Below are positions 21,350 to 34,566 of a DNA stretch of 64,000 bases, piece by piece (within the stretch, counting starts at the first letter, position 1; every line of letters begins with the position of its first letter). Position numbers and translations under genes: made by a program. The notes under the pieces were generated by a model that saw only the letters and a list, made by a program, of their open reading frames with translations, made no database searches and was not told the origin of the DNA. The DNA lies in assembly GCA_018398815.1 (NCBI GenBank), contig CM031596.1, positions 60,868,772 through 60,932,771 on the forward strand, given 5' to 3'. The stretch is from Conus ventricosus. Its lineage: Eukaryota > Mollusca > Gastropoda > Neogastropoda > Conidae.

Positions 21350-24300
21350 CGGCCCAAACATTTTTTTTGGTTCTTTAGGGAAAATATCTCAAAAAGTCCC
21401 TTGTATTCAAGAAAACTGAGAGAATTTATATCCCTTTGCATCTTTTTTTTTCCATTTTACATTCCCCAATTTTGTCCGATCCCTTTTTCCCCTTGTTTTC
21501 CCTTCGTTTTTTCATGATTTTTTTTTTTCTTTGCAGGGTTTTACTCCCCCTTGGTCTTCGGGGATTTGGTTTGAAAAATCCTTGTAGTATTACCCATTTC
21601 CAAGATATTGCTCGAGACCAGGGCCGGGTTGATTTCCACTGCGTGTTGCTAAATTTCCTCTTCAAATTTCAGTCATCACATGGTTAAAATTGTGTACGGA
21701 ACCCTAAATTGACTTCTAAGAAAAGCAAAAGGGTTTTGAATTTTCCTCCAATGTCCGCTTTAAAATTTTTTCAGTGTGTCGGGATCTTTCGGGCATCTCA
21801 AGAATAAATTTACGGTTGTTTTTCGCTCTCCTCTTGTTTCTTCAAACGCCTTAAAACTTTCAGATGACAACGTTTGGTTACAATAAACATGGGCCCCGGG
21901 AAAAGTGTCCTTTTTTTGGTCTCTTTAAGCCTGTTTTTTAACCAACCCCAACCCCTTGAGGGGCCCACAAATTTGTCCCCCAAATATTGGGGCGTATTAC
22001 CGGGCGTTTCCAACTAGTTTTGCAACATTTGTGTTCGCAAAAAAGTTGGGGTCTTAACCCCCCATTTTAATGATATGCATACTTTTGGGCAGTAAAAGGG
22101 TCACTTCCGGGGGAAACCAAAAAAAGTGTAAATCAAAAGGGCTGCCTTTCCGATCCGATGAGGAAAAATCTTGTTTCGATTTCGTTTTGTGCATGTCTAT
22201 TGAATACATAGAAGAAGAAGAAGAGGGGGAAAAAGAGGAGGAGAAACCAAAACTGCCCAAAACTTCTGCAACCCCCCTGAATTTGGCGCGTCCCCTTCGC
22301 TCGTGCAAGAATTAGCTGAGCGGAAAAGCGGGTTTTTTTTCGTGTTTTTGTTCGCTTTCCCGGGTTTGTGTTTTCCCCATAGGGACCAAACTTGTTTTTT
22401 AATCATTTTTAAACGCCCCGTTCACTCAAGGTTACCAGATGGTTAAATAAAAAAATAAAAAAATAAAAAAAAAGGAATTACTTGATCTTTGTGAAAAATT
22501 TTGCCATCGGGTTTGCATACGTCTGTGTGTGTGTGGGTGTGTGTGGGTGGTGTCCCATTTGGGGTTTAATATGTTAATGAAAGCATGTTTTGGTGCATTT
22601 TTGTTAATTAAAAATTTGATTTGTGTGTGTTTGGGGTGTGATTGATGCAACGAAAACGTGTGTGTTACTTTGGGTTTAAATGTATTTTGGGGTTGTGCCT
22701 TTGTGTTATGTGTGTGGGTTTTAGGTGTGTATAAAATGCTTTGCCATTTTAAATTTGGGGTGTTTTATTTTTTTTGTAGGTTTTAATTTTATCTTTTAAT
22801 TTTTTTTTAGTTTCAATTTTTTTGGTTTTCCCTCCCCTTTCACCCCCAAATATGGTAAGCGCTTGGGGCTTTATTTGAATTAATTTCCCTTTAACCATGA
22901 AAGATGATTTTTTTTGGTTCATATTTCTTCAGAACTTTGATCATAATCGCTTAAAATTTTTTAGATGGAGAGAGAAAAGGGGGGGTGGGGGGGGGGGGGG
23001 AAGGAGAGAGGGGTAGAGTGAGAGAGGAGAGAGGAGGGGGGGGGGGGGGGAAAAAGGGGAGGGGGAAGAGAGAAGAGCCCAACTTGTCTCAATTTTTCGA
23101 TTTTAAATTATTTAACCCATTGTTTTATTTTTTTTTTTTGGTTTAGAAATGCGGGCAAAAAAAGAAAAGGGGGGGAGGGGATGAGAGAGGGAAAGGGGAA
23201 GAGAGAGAGAGAGAGAGGGGGGAAAAAACAAGAGAGAGGAGAGAGAGAGAGAGGCGGGGGGGGTGAGGGAAAAAGAGGGGGGAAAAGAAGAGAGAGCCCA
23301 AAACTTGTCTGAACTTTTGATTTTTGGAAATTTTAATCGTTTTTTTGGTTTTGTTTTTTGTTGTTGGTTTTTTTAAAAAACCGGCGGGTGCTGGCAAAAA
23401 TTTGGGGGAAAGTACTACAAATCTTTTGGCTCAGCGATGCCCTTTTTTTTCAAATATCTTGGTTTTCTCCATCATGCAAATCAGTCTCTATTTTAAAAGG
23501 GAAAGAATAGGGGAATTTATTATGCTTTTTTGAAAAACCCTTTTGATTTTTTTTTCAGGACCCAAAATTTTTGCAAAAATTTCTTGCGCATGAGGGGCCC
23601 CAAACTTTTGATGAGTGCCCCCACGGGTTGGGCCCTTTTAAACCTCAAACGGAAAACCAACTAAAAAAAGAGAATTGCACCCGAAAGCCCCCTTGCATTT
23701 AAACCCCTGAGTTTCCTAGCGCAAGGTTTGTGTTTTTATTTCTTAAAAAACAGGATTTTGCTGGGGGGAAATTTCTTTTTGTTTTAAAGAGCAGATATTC
23801 AAGAAAAAAAAAAAAACTTTTTTAAAAGGCCAAATTTTTCTTATTTCAAATTTGTTCTGAATAAATAAACTTAAATTTGGGTTTGTTTCTTTTTCCCTAA
23901 ATTGAACAGCTAAAAGAAAGAATAGTTTCTTGTGAAATGTGTGTGGGTGTGTGTGTGTGTGGGGTGTTTTGTGTGTGGGTGTGTGTGCGCGCGCGCGGGG
24001 CATCGGCGTGGGTGTGTGTGTGGTGTATGCATGTGTATCCCAAAAGTAAAAAAACAGTTTTGGTTGAAATGGGTTTATTATGTTTACACTAAAGATCCCT
24101 TTAAAAGAATGTTGACTTTTTTTGCCCTTTGGCCCTTTGAGGGTTTGACCTTAAAGCCCAAATTTTTTGGGAGCTCTTGAAAAAGACTATAATTATATAT
24201 TAGAGGGTGCTTCTAGATCAAAATATTCTTTTTTACTTTTTTTAAAAGAAAAACATTCTTTTACTTCATGAGTTTTTGCGTTTTTTGTGCAATTTTTCTA

Positions 24301-26058
24301 AAAAATACAAGTTGTATTTTTTGGGGCCCCTTTTCCCCAATTGTTAACAAAATATCGACAAAAAACCCACCCAAAATCCAGCTTTAAAAAAGGTCACAAT
24401 AAAAATCACACAGAACACGGGTTTCCTTTAAATGATTTTTTTGAAAAGCTACTTTCAAACCCAAAAATTCAAACTTTTAAGAAATTTTGCCCACAAAAAT
24501 GAATTTAAAAAGGGGGATTTTTAAAAATTTTTTTTATGCCCACCCCCACTGATCCAGGTTTCAGGAGGGGTAAACCCATAAAATTTTTTGGGTTGGGTTT
24601 GTTTTTTTTTTTAAGTGTCATTGCTTTTTTTCAGGGGGGGGCCCAAAAACGCATCAAAGTTCTTTCTGTTCCCCCCTTCCTGTGCCGACTTGGGTACCTT
24701 TTTCCCCGACAAAATTGGGAAACCCAAACTATGCGGGTTCTTGAAGGACATTTTACCAAAGGGAAATTTTTTATTATTTCCATGTAAAAAAAAATTTTTC
24801 AATGCGTACATTTTTAATTTTTGTTGCAAAAAGTGACCGTGCAGGGGGAAAAACTTTAAAATAGTCAATTTTTTACACTTCAAGATCCCAACCCAAAAAA
24901 CCAGTCAAAATTGAAAAATAATCAACTTTTGGGTTTTTTATAAAAATTTCGATTCAATGATTTCTTTTCTACATATTCACAAAGTCCAACACTTTTAATT
25001 TCCAAAGATTATGAAAAAAACCAAAATGTTTTTTATAATTTTGTATCCATGTATCTCACAAATAGTTGTGTTTGCTTTGTTTTTTAAAAACTGTATAATT
25101 TTTTTCCCCAAAAAAAAATTTAAATTGGGTCATTTTTTTTGCATCTTTTTTCGCATTTTTTTAAAAAGTTTTTTCAAATTGCAAAAATTCTCAATTTCTA
25201 AAAACCTTCTGCAGTTACACAAAAAAACTTTCATCAAAATTACCCTTATGAAAGTGAAAACTTTTGGGGGACTTAATATTTTTGCTTCAGAAAATAAAAA
25301 TTCAGAAATACAACATAAAAAAGCAGGGTTTTTGAACAGCCCACATTTTCGGGAAATTAAAATTTTTTTGTTCAATTTCATATATAAAAAATTTCCCAGC
25401 TTTCCCCGTTTTTTTTTTTGGACACCCCCTTCACCTATTTTTTTCCTCTGCACTCCATAGTTCGGGGATCCTTTGTTCTTAAACCCGTGAACCTTCATTT
25501 TCCCATTTCGGGACCACATATAAATTTACTATTTTTTTAAATAATGAACAGAAAAATTTCCCAAAATAAAATAAATTAAAAGGACAAAAAAACATGCAGG
25601 CATAAAAAAAAAAAATTTTAAACCATGAAAAAGCCCTTCGACAACAAGCTATTTTGAAGAGCGGCAGACATGCCCATTTCCTTTTAAAAATTTCCTTTTT
25701 TTTATGTCTTGAGTGTCCCCCACTTTTCCCATTAAACCCAATGGAAATTAAAAAAAGTCTTTTGAAAAAAAGTCCCCAACCCAAACCTCAAAACCCTTTT
25801 GGGTCACATAAAATTTAAAAATTGCAGTAAAAACAAAGTGGGGGAAGGTGTTTTTTGGCCACAATTTTTCTCTCCAAAATACTGCATATTGTTTAAATTT
25901 AGCCCCAATGAAAAAATTCTCCCAGATTTTGTTCAAATTGGTAAAGTTTTTTTTAAATTTGTTTTCATGGGGCCCTAAAAAAAAAACCCCAAAAAACAGA
26001 AAAAACCGGTACATTTTCCTAAACAAGGGACACAAAAAGGATATGTAGGTTTGTGGCT

Positions 26059-26062
<4 letters not shown>

Positions 26063-26119
<57 letters not shown>
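26063..26119. repeat. 57-base poly-C run
   Basis: An uninterrupted run of C in the corrupted block. It is probably a collapsed or mis-called region; the length should not be trusted. Confidence 0.85.
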
Positions 26120-26121
<2 letters not shown>

Positions 26122-27458
26122 AAATAAGGGGAAAAAAGTTAAATTTTTTTTTTGTAATAAAAACCCCAAAAATTTACTAAAAATTTTAAATAATTTAATT
26201 TTTTGGCGTTTAATTTTAAAAAAGCCTAACGCTTACAAATATAAAAGAGTTTAATAAAGACAAAAGTAATCAGTTAAAAAAAAATAGGGTAAAGACACAG
26301 GTCTGTCCCAACCCAATCACACGCACACACCGAGCGCAACGTGAAAATAAGCAGACTTTCCCCCACAAAAACCAAAACACAAAACACACACACACACACA
26401 GTGATTGAGTAAAACAAATAAAATAGGGGGGGAGAAGCAATTGGAAAGAAGTGGATCAGGGGGGGAAAAGGGAGAAGTTTTAAGTGAGGTTTTGCTAAAA
26501 AAATTTTGGGAAGGTGGGGATAAATTGGTTCATAAAAAAAGGCCGAAACCCAAAAAAACCCCATAGCCCCAGGAGACAATATTTATTAAATTTAGCATCC
26601 TTTTCCTGATGGGGGCCCAAGGAAAGCCCGGGTTTTTCAATGCCCCGTGTTTTATCTGGGGGCGCCGCCTCTCACTTTTGATCTTTTTAAATTTTCTTTC
26701 ACCCAAATTCATCGCAAAATGATAGCCCTCCCTCCTTGTTTTCCCTCGCGTCCTTAATCGATTTGGGTAGGCCCCGGGCTTCCCATGCGCCTGCCCCTTT
26801 TGGGGAAAATCAAGGCAGGTTCAGGTCGCTTTCTTTTCCCCAAAAACCCCCCCGGGGGTCTTTTGGGGGAGGGTTGCTTGGGGGAGGAAAGTAGGTGACT
26901 GTGGTGGAGGGGGCTGCAACAAGGGGCGGGCGCTGCTCGTGTGGGGTTTTCCGCAGTGGGGATGCCCTTCCCCCAAAACAATGCCAAAGATATGGGAAAG
27001 GGTAGAGCCACTACCTGGCTCCAACTGCCCCCTCACGCACGCTTCTGTTTAGTTCAGCGATGTCAGTACCCGAATCAAAGTTTCCCCGGGCCCGCAAACC
27101 AAAAAAAGCAAAAATTTTTGGGATGTTTTGGGCATTTTAGGTAAGGGGTCTTGTTTTGTCTTTTTTTAAGCTGTAAAATGAACAAAAATGCCAAGCTAAA
27201 TAAATTTTCTCACAGTTATTCACCTTTTTGACCGTGAGCTTGACCCCCAATTTTATGACCCTTTAACCGTGACTTAAAAAAGGCCCATTTTTTCATGCAA
27301 TCAGTTTAGGAGACAGACGAAATAGTCCAAGGCTTTTTCCCATTTTTAAAGTAGTACCCAAGTATAAAAAAAGGGCATGTTTTAAATTTAAAAAAAAAAA
27401 AAAATAAAAGATATAAAAATTAAAAGGAAAAATTTTTTCCCCGAAACTTCAAAATTTT

Positions 27459-28095
27459 TTGGGCTTATTTCAGATGCCCCAAAAAAGAAGGAAAAAATGG
27501 GAAATGATTCAGGACCCAAATTCTTCCCAAATGGAATTTTCCCCAAAAGTCTTGGGCAAAGGAGGGAAGCACATCCCAATTCAATGCCCTCGCAATGGGG
27601 GATCACAGTTTTACAACTACCATGGGTTTCCAGCAATTTTGCTTTTGTCTGGTGGGTGCCACAAAACAAAAATTTTTGACTTTGAAGTGGGAGCACCTGG
27701 GAAAAGTTGGGGACCCCCACAATTTTGGAACCATCTAAACTGAAGAGGAGCCTTGAGGGGCAAAATCTGCAAGCACCCCCCGGGGGGGTCCCCTACCCGG
27801 AACCAAAGTCCAAATACCAAGTCTCATAGTTTGGGCCCACCCCTGCCTTTGCTTTTCTCACTCCCCAACCCCCATGAAACCATACCCAGAAGAGGCCCTT
27901 GATCACGGCAAGAAATCCTTTAACTACCGATTTAGCAAGCTCGCGATTGTGAGAATGGGATTTGGGACTTGGTTGTCCCGGTTTTTGGGAAAATTTCAAC
28001 AAGGCCCGGGAAAAAAACCCCAAAGCAAGTCAAGAAATTGTGCTTCCCCCCCCCCGCCCCCCCGCCCTTTTCACAACTTTCTGAGAGAGTGCAAG
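27459..28095 (+). pseudogene. PIF/Harbinger (HARBI1-like) transposase, degraded
   Basis: One frame reads GGSQFYNYHGFPAILLLSGG followed by FDFEVGAPGKSWGPPQFWN. This is the core of DDE_Tnp_4 Harbinger transposases around the second catalytic Asp. Further on, MKPYPEEALDHGKKSFNYRF and the closing FHNFLRE match the C-terminal blocks of the family. Catalytic Asp residues expected after the GKH and GAPG blocks are replaced by Gly or Trp, as expected from the base errors in this block. The two parts are in different frames, split near 27745-27870. The host copy may be intact beneath the errors. Confidence 0.65.
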
Positions 28096-31000
28096 TTTAG
28101 CATTAAATTTTGGTGCCCGCAGCTGTTGGGCCATGAACAAGGTCCAAACCATGAGGGGTTTTTGCCAGGGGCCCTTGGGAGGGAACCAGAAAGCACAATT
28201 GCTTGGGTTGATGCCAAAAACAGGGAGGTCTCATCAGCAGTATGCAAGTGGCACAAAAGTTTTGGGTTCCCCCAAAAATACTTTGCGGGGAGAAAGGGGA
28301 GTGCTTGGCAAAAAGCCAAAAAGTTTTCACTAGAAAAAATTTTTGTCGAAATTTAGGGTGTTGTTTGGGGAGGGGGGCGGGGGGAAAGAAGCTGGAGAGA
28401 AGCAGAAAGGAAGGGAGGTGCTTTTCCACAGGGATCCAATAGACATATTTTTTTACATGTGTGTGCCCGATTTGGAAATAAGTAGGGGGAACAAGTTTTC
28501 AAAGTATATTCTAATTACAAAACTTATATGCTTCCCCTGGGAAAGGGGGGGGGGGAATTTGGGGGGGGAGGGGGGGGGGGGTTAAAGGATGTTTGGAAGA
28601 GTGGAAAAAAAATTTTAGAAAAGTGGGAGGGTTTTAAACCCAAAAATGAAAATTTTCCAGTACTTAAAAAGACAAAACCCCTTCTAAAAAAAAGAATTTT
28701 GACGAAATAACTAACACTGAATGAAAAAAGGCCCCCACATTTGTGGCTCGTTTTTCTGCAGGGGGCATGCTCAGTTAAATATGTCCTTTCTTCAGTGTTA
28801 TGTTAATTTAATCAAATTTTTTTGGGTTTTGGGGGGGATTTTGTCGTTGTTTTGTTTTTTTTTTTTTAAAAATTTTTTAACTTAGAGAAAATGTGACCCC
28901 TTTTTTTAAAATTTTGTTTAACAAATTTTTTTGGAAATTTTTGACCTAACCCCCAACCCTTTAAACCCCTTTTCAAATGCCGTAAAAAAACTGAGTGGAC
29001 GGGGAATGCCCAGGAATGTTTTAAAAATGTGTGATTTCCCCTTTCATGTCTGTTAGCGACATAAACATTTAGTATGTACCTTTTCATTTATTGGTTTTGG
29101 GTTTTTTTTTTAGTCTATTTCTTGTGTTTAGCAGTTTTTTTTTTTTAAAAAAAGTCATTTTTGAGAAAAAAATTTTGAATTTCAGAAAAAATACCCCGTT
29201 TCCCGATTTCGCCCAAAAAAACATTTTTGGAAAAAAATGCCTTGCATAAAAAAAATAAAGGAAAGCTTTGAAACTTAAACAGCTGGGTTTTTGTGGGTTT
29301 TTTTTTGAAAACAACAAAGATCAAACAAAATTTTTTCATTTGAAACCCGTCAAATTTTTTTTTTTTTACAAAAATTTAAATTTTCTAAAACCAAGCGAAA
29401 CAGCCCGGGAACCCTTTTGTGGGGGAAAAAGGTTCGGTCCGTAGGGAATTTAGATGTTAATGGTTTACAAAAAGAAAAAGCATTTTTTTTTATCTAAGTA
29501 ATAACCATTTTTAATAAGGACCACAGGAATTTTTACAGAAGTATTTTGCGCATAACAGGGGGAAAATTTTTTAAAAAATTTCCCCCACCAAAAAATCCAC
29601 CTTTAAAAAAATAAATTTTTTCCAAGTAGCCTGACATAGAAGACCCAAAACAAAATTTTTTCCCAAAGAAAAAAAAAAAAATATATGGTGAAAAACGGGG
29701 GCACGTAGAAATTTGGGGGGGTTTTTTGTCCTTAGTAAAGTCAACGCATACTTACAAAAAACTCATCTTCCGGGGGATCACCAGGGGGACTGGGTCGCTG
29801 TCACTGGCTCCCATCATACTGTGTTGAGCCAGGAAGCCATTAAACTGGTGGAAAAGGGTTCCCCCAGGGCCCCTTGTTCCCCGACTTTGGCCCCTTTTCC
29901 CAAAAACCCACTTTCCGGGGCCTTAAGGGAAAAGGGCTTTGGGGTGTTGAAATTTTTCCCTTTACAGCGCTGCCCAAAAAAAAATTAATCTTTAAATGAC
30001 CCTTTTAAAGTGAATATTAAAAAAGCGCGTACTCCCCCAATGCCTAACAAAGAACATTAAAAAATTTTTAACCTTAAAGGGCGAAGCATGAAAACCCCAC
30101 AAGCATACCCCTCCACCAAAATCGCCCCATATATTCACGCACACACACAGTTACCACACCCCACAAAGGGTCTGTACAAAATTAAAGAATTTTTCACATT
30201 TATCATTACCCCTCTTTTTTACTATCTCACTCTCTTCTTCCCCCCCCCCTTGCAAAGGTAACTGCCCAAAAGTAAACAATAATAATGTGTTTTACTCTTT
30301 TCTTTGTATCCGACTTTAACTGGTACACTATAGTCAAAGCCAACCATCTTATAAACCCAAATTTTAATTTTGGGTAAAAAAAAAATTTTTTAAAATTAAT
30401 GTCATATACTCATAGACAACCTTTCCCGTTGATTCATTTTTTCCCCCCAAAACAAACACTAAAATTTCAAAACCCTTTTGGGAAAAAAATCCCGGGAAAA
30501 AACATACGCACACAGCCCTACATTTCCCTGTGCACATGATTTTTTAAATATAAGAAGCTGCAATTTCTTTATTTTGACAAATAAAATTTAATGCTTTTTT
30601 TCAAAACATTAAAAAGCTTTACAATTTTAGCAAAATCCACATATAATGGGGAGGATCCACCACGCACGCACACACACAACACGCATGCACAAAAATACTT
30701 CAAAGCATAAACATTTTAAACAAAAAACCCCTCATTTAAAGCCACTCATGAATAAGGCATATTTATACCCCATTTGGGGCACTTTTTTAAAAATTACATG
30801 CACACCAAAAAACATTTCAGCACTCCCCGCCCGACTTTTTCTAGATGTACAAATGCAAAAAACACACAAACGTGACCCCAAAACCCCCAAACATATAGCA
30901 TGGAGCAGGGGCACACACACAAATGTACACATACACTCAATGACTCACACGGCAACAAATGTTAGAAATCTACAGCTTTCTTTTTTACAACTAGGGGCCC

Positions 31001-32050
31001 CGAAATTTGCTACTTCCCCCTCTCGCACAAATGGGCCTGGGTGAGCGTTTGCAACATCGAATTTCTTATTTGACGTCATACGCCTTTCAAAATTGGAAAA
31101 AAACGCCCTTTTCTTTTTCTCATGTTTTTTTTGCGAGTGTGGCAGTGATTACGACGGATCTGGAAAAAGATAACAACAGTTGCAGGGACCCCCCACACTT
31201 TTACCAGGTTTTTTTTTCCAGCCCTTGGGCCCAAAAGTGTTTGTGATCTTCTTCAAGGCAGCAAGCCTGGAAATTTTTTTTTTCGTAAAGGGGATCTTTT
31301 ACCCCCACAAGCCGGGAAACTGGCCCCCAAAAGGGCCCATGGAAAGGGGCTCGTGGTTTTCGGAGTCGGTGTCGAGTTGTAAAAACCGCCATGATTTTTG
31401 GGTTTTAGGGGCGGGGGGGGGGGATCGGCTGCAAATTTATTGACCAATGAACACGCCCGCAACCCAAAGTTGCCCGAGCACAAACTGCAAACCCAAAACA
31501 GTTTCGGGAAATGTTGGGCAACAAAGGTTTTTGGGGGCTCCCCCAACACATTAGCGCGGTTTTTAAATTCGTAACAGTTTTAAGTGTTGGGCAAAAAAAT
31601 GGTTTCTCAAGCAATTTTGTTGGCTTGGTTAAGAACGGCCTTTTAAAGCTAGACTTGGAAAAAAGGTTTTTTTATGAGGTACAGCTATCTTTGGTTTTTG
31701 GTATTGGAAAAACCCTTTGGGGAGGCCATTCCATCCCGGGGTGCTTTTTTGCTTACCAAGAGTTTGTAAAAAAACAAAAACATTCTGGCGACTAAAATTT
31801 TTGGCAGGTTTTGCCTTCTGTCAACGGGGATTCAACACAAAATTTTTCCCAAGGGCCATTGGGGGTTTGCATCTGCCCATCTTGCCATTCCAATCACCTG
31901 AAGGATGGGAAAGTCTCCCCTTACAAAAAAAGAAAAAAAAAAAAAAAAAGAAAAAAAAAAAATTTTGGGAGGTCCCCCCAGATTGTTTTAATGGGGGACT
32001 TATAATAATTCCCCTTTTTTTAAAATGTTTCAGTTTTTTGCTGCAGTCCC

Positions 32051-32740
32051 CCACCTTTTCTCACTGTTTTGCTTGATTGATGACTGCTAGGAAACGGGTG
32101 TAGAATTCTTTCATCCGATGGAGGGGGACAAAGGATGGCACAGTTTAGCAGACCGCAGTGTTGTCGTTTGGAAAACAGTCCGAGTTCCGTATTGTTGGTG
32201 CATGGGAAGAAAAATGATGGCTGAATGTAATTCGAAAAGATTTGTCCTTTTGAACCTTCACTCTGCAACGTTTCTCCTGTTCGTATCGAAGACTCGAGTG
32301 AGTTGTCAACGGGAAAAAAATGCTGAATGTAGGATCTGGATCTGCTGGGCGGTGAAGCCAATGCGGATTAGAAAGACTCAGACTTTCTTTTCACTTCGTG
32401 TTTGTTTAAGATGATTAATGGCATGTAAAGTCTCCCAGTTTGTGGTTAACGGCATCGTGCTTGTGTTTGACAGGAGACGCATAGTTTACTTCTTCAACAA
32501 ATAAAAATTCATGTTCGAATAAGAGATTTTTCCTGTGCCAGTAAAGAAATGGGCAGTTCACGTAATGGCTCCTCCTCCACTCCACTTCCACACACGCACA
32601 ACCCACATCCCCCGGCCCCTTCCCTGCGCACACAAATGCGTTCTCTCTATCTCTCTAATGCATGCCCACACATACATGCAACACTAATCTGTCGCGACAC
32701 GCTTAGGTTCCATCACTCAAAAATCAAATCATGGCAAATC
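32051..32740. other. No gene recognised
   Basis: Normal-looking sequence resumes here. A 98-codon plus-strand frame at 32118-32414 overlaps a 113-codon minus frame; neither has a recognisable motif. Confidence 0.45.
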
Positions 32741-33085
32741 AAATCAAGGTTGCCATCCCTCAAAGCCAGAAGGATAAGAGGAGATCTGATCCAAACTTTT
32801 AAAATTTCAATAATCTAGATGATATTGATCAAGCAATGGGTTTTTTTTAAAATCTGCACTAAACCAACATAGCCCGTAACAGTTGTGACAAGGTACAAAT
32901 ACAGCAATTTAATACTAATATAAGGAAACATTCCTTCAGCCAGAGGATAGCACCAATCTGGATAAACTAACTCCGAACATCAAACGTGCACCAAATACTA
33001 TCTCTTTTACAATTAAAATCTTATCGATAAGCATAAAACAAATTACTGACATCATGTTCGACTTTGATGGTCGCTGTGATTTGCT
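32741..33085 (+). mobile_element. LINE C-terminal fragment, copy of the 11.8-12.3 kb family
   Basis: Plus strand reads RLPSLKARRIRGDLIQTFKI and continues in shifted frames to a point just past TTCGACTTTGATGG. It matches the minus strand of 11825-12135 with many small changes. Heavily 5'-truncated. Confidence 0.75.
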
Positions 33086-33527
33086 TGGTCAAATCGGTAA
33101 GAAAAACGGAATATTTCGATCGCGAATGATTCTAGAACGGGAAGCATGAATTTGTGACGCCAGAAAAGGGTTTTGACAGTGATGTGCTTCTTTTTACGCT
33201 TTGAACTCCTATCCCTTTATATCACATGCACTTTGCGTGAGTTACACCTTTTCTTTCGCAACGGGCCATTTTACTTTCAGACTGTCTACACAGACCTGAT
33301 GGGGTCATGGGGTCATGCAAGTGCTGACCTGCTGGTTCCAGCGCTGTCCAGTCGGCATGAAACCCCTCTTCTACGGCCCTCCCGCTCCCACCCCCAATAC
33401 CCCGACCCTTCCTCCCCCTCCTTCCCCCCTCCCACCCCCACCCTCCCACTGCCTCGCCTATAGCAATGAAAACAACAGTAACAACGTTTTAAGTCAGCAA
33501 AACCCACTAACACCACCAACGGCAAAA
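33086..33527. other. No gene recognised
   Basis: Includes a pyrimidine-rich tract (33370-33450) that gives proline-rich or glycine/arginine-rich frames on the two strands. No supported exon. Confidence 0.45.
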
Positions 33528-33735
33528 ACTTGGGGAACAGCGGGCCTGGGGAACACCGGACTGGGGAACACAGGGACCGGGATTTGCGGGAATGGGGAAC
33601 AGCGGGATCGCCACAGGGTGGGGAACAACGAAACTGGGGAACTTAGGGACTGAATTTCGATTTTTTCTTGAGGGGAACACCGGGACTGGGGAATATAGAG
33701 ACTGGGGAACAAAGAACCTGGGAACAGCGGCATGA
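33528..33735 (+). repeat. Minisatellite of GGGGAACA-type units
   Basis: About ten irregular units of 15-20 bases built on CTGGGGAACAC and GGGACTGGGGAACA, interrupted once by unrelated bases (33650-33672). The proline/phenylalanine frames across it are repeat artefacts. Confidence 0.8.
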
Positions 33736-34566
33736 CCCCCGATTGTCGCCGGTTTAATGTTGCCCGCGATCATCGTCTACGGTTGTCGCCGATAGTCGTT
33801 TCTTAGGCTACCGACCGTCGTTTTCACTTATGTCTGTCCCTCTTCTTTCTGTCGGGGTCCACGATTCTTCAAATTTTGCATGTAAATTTGAGCCACAAAG
33901 CCGGCCTGCTGATAGTTGTTCGGGGTGACACATGATGCGATCTCCACCATTGTGACACGGCGATCATTTACTTGCTTCAAATTTTACTTGTTCTTCTCGT
34001 AGTTTGGCAGCCGACACTGATAACGGCGCTGCATTTAGCCTACCTGTGAGGGGATTCGGTTTGTCAAGTTCAACAACAAAAATTACATTTATTTCTTTAT
34101 CATTCCTTGTATAAGCATGTTGCTATTGTTACCATTACGTTTAATATTGCCTAATGTATATCATAGTCATGTACTTCATTTTTTAAAAGGTCCGTAAGCC
34201 TACTTGATTTTTAAACGGTCCGTCATTTTGACACAAAAGAGACCGCAACGGCTAACCGCCTACATGCTAGCAAGTTTGCCACGGGCTTTACAGTAAGCCT
34301 AAGCCTATGTAAAGAATTTTTTGATTGGTCAAGGGACCTTTACTGATCTGTTACTGGAATAAAACTGATAAAAGTTCAAGATGTTGCGGATGTTGATTTC
34401 AATACAATCATGAACAAAATTCATTGAATTTCAGAAACTGTTTTCCTTTAGTATCTAAAAGACGATGATGACGTGATCTCGAGATTACTACGAGATAGGT
34501 TGTCACTGGCAACGAAAAAAGCTGTGTACACACATACACGCACGAGCCTCTTTTGAAAACACAAAT
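33736..34566. other. Upstream region of the candidate exon, no gene recognised
   Basis: Mixed-composition DNA with an imperfect duplication of GGTCCGT (34190 and 34220). It could hold the promoter of the plus-strand exon at 34567, but no TATA box or initiator is convincing. Confidence 0.4.

Larger units (their letters stand above)
21350..32050. other. Corrupted sequence block with inflated homopolymers
   Basis: Across about 10.7 kb the DNA is dominated by runs such as GGGG, CCCC, AAAAA and TTTTTT placed side by side, unlike both flanks. Most open frames in it (60-160 codons, rich in Phe, Lys, Gly and Pro) are products of the runs and should not be read as genes. A Harbinger transposase at 27459-28095 is still legible. 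Purine-rich GA tracts (22970-23300) and the poly-C at 26063 are extreme examples. I read this as a sequencing or consensus fault, not biology. Confidence 0.75.

Noticed and set aside
22054..22315. Glu-rich frame (EEEEEGEKEEEK) as an acidic domain
   Set aside because: It comes from a GAA/GGA tract in the corrupted block and has no conserved context.
26051..26254. Proline-rich or glycine-rich protein over the poly-C run
   Set aside because: A pure homopolymer artefact.
21350..32050. About forty open frames of 60-160 codons
   Set aside because: Composition follows homopolymer runs (Phe, Lys, Gly, Pro). Except for the Harbinger part none shows a family motif.
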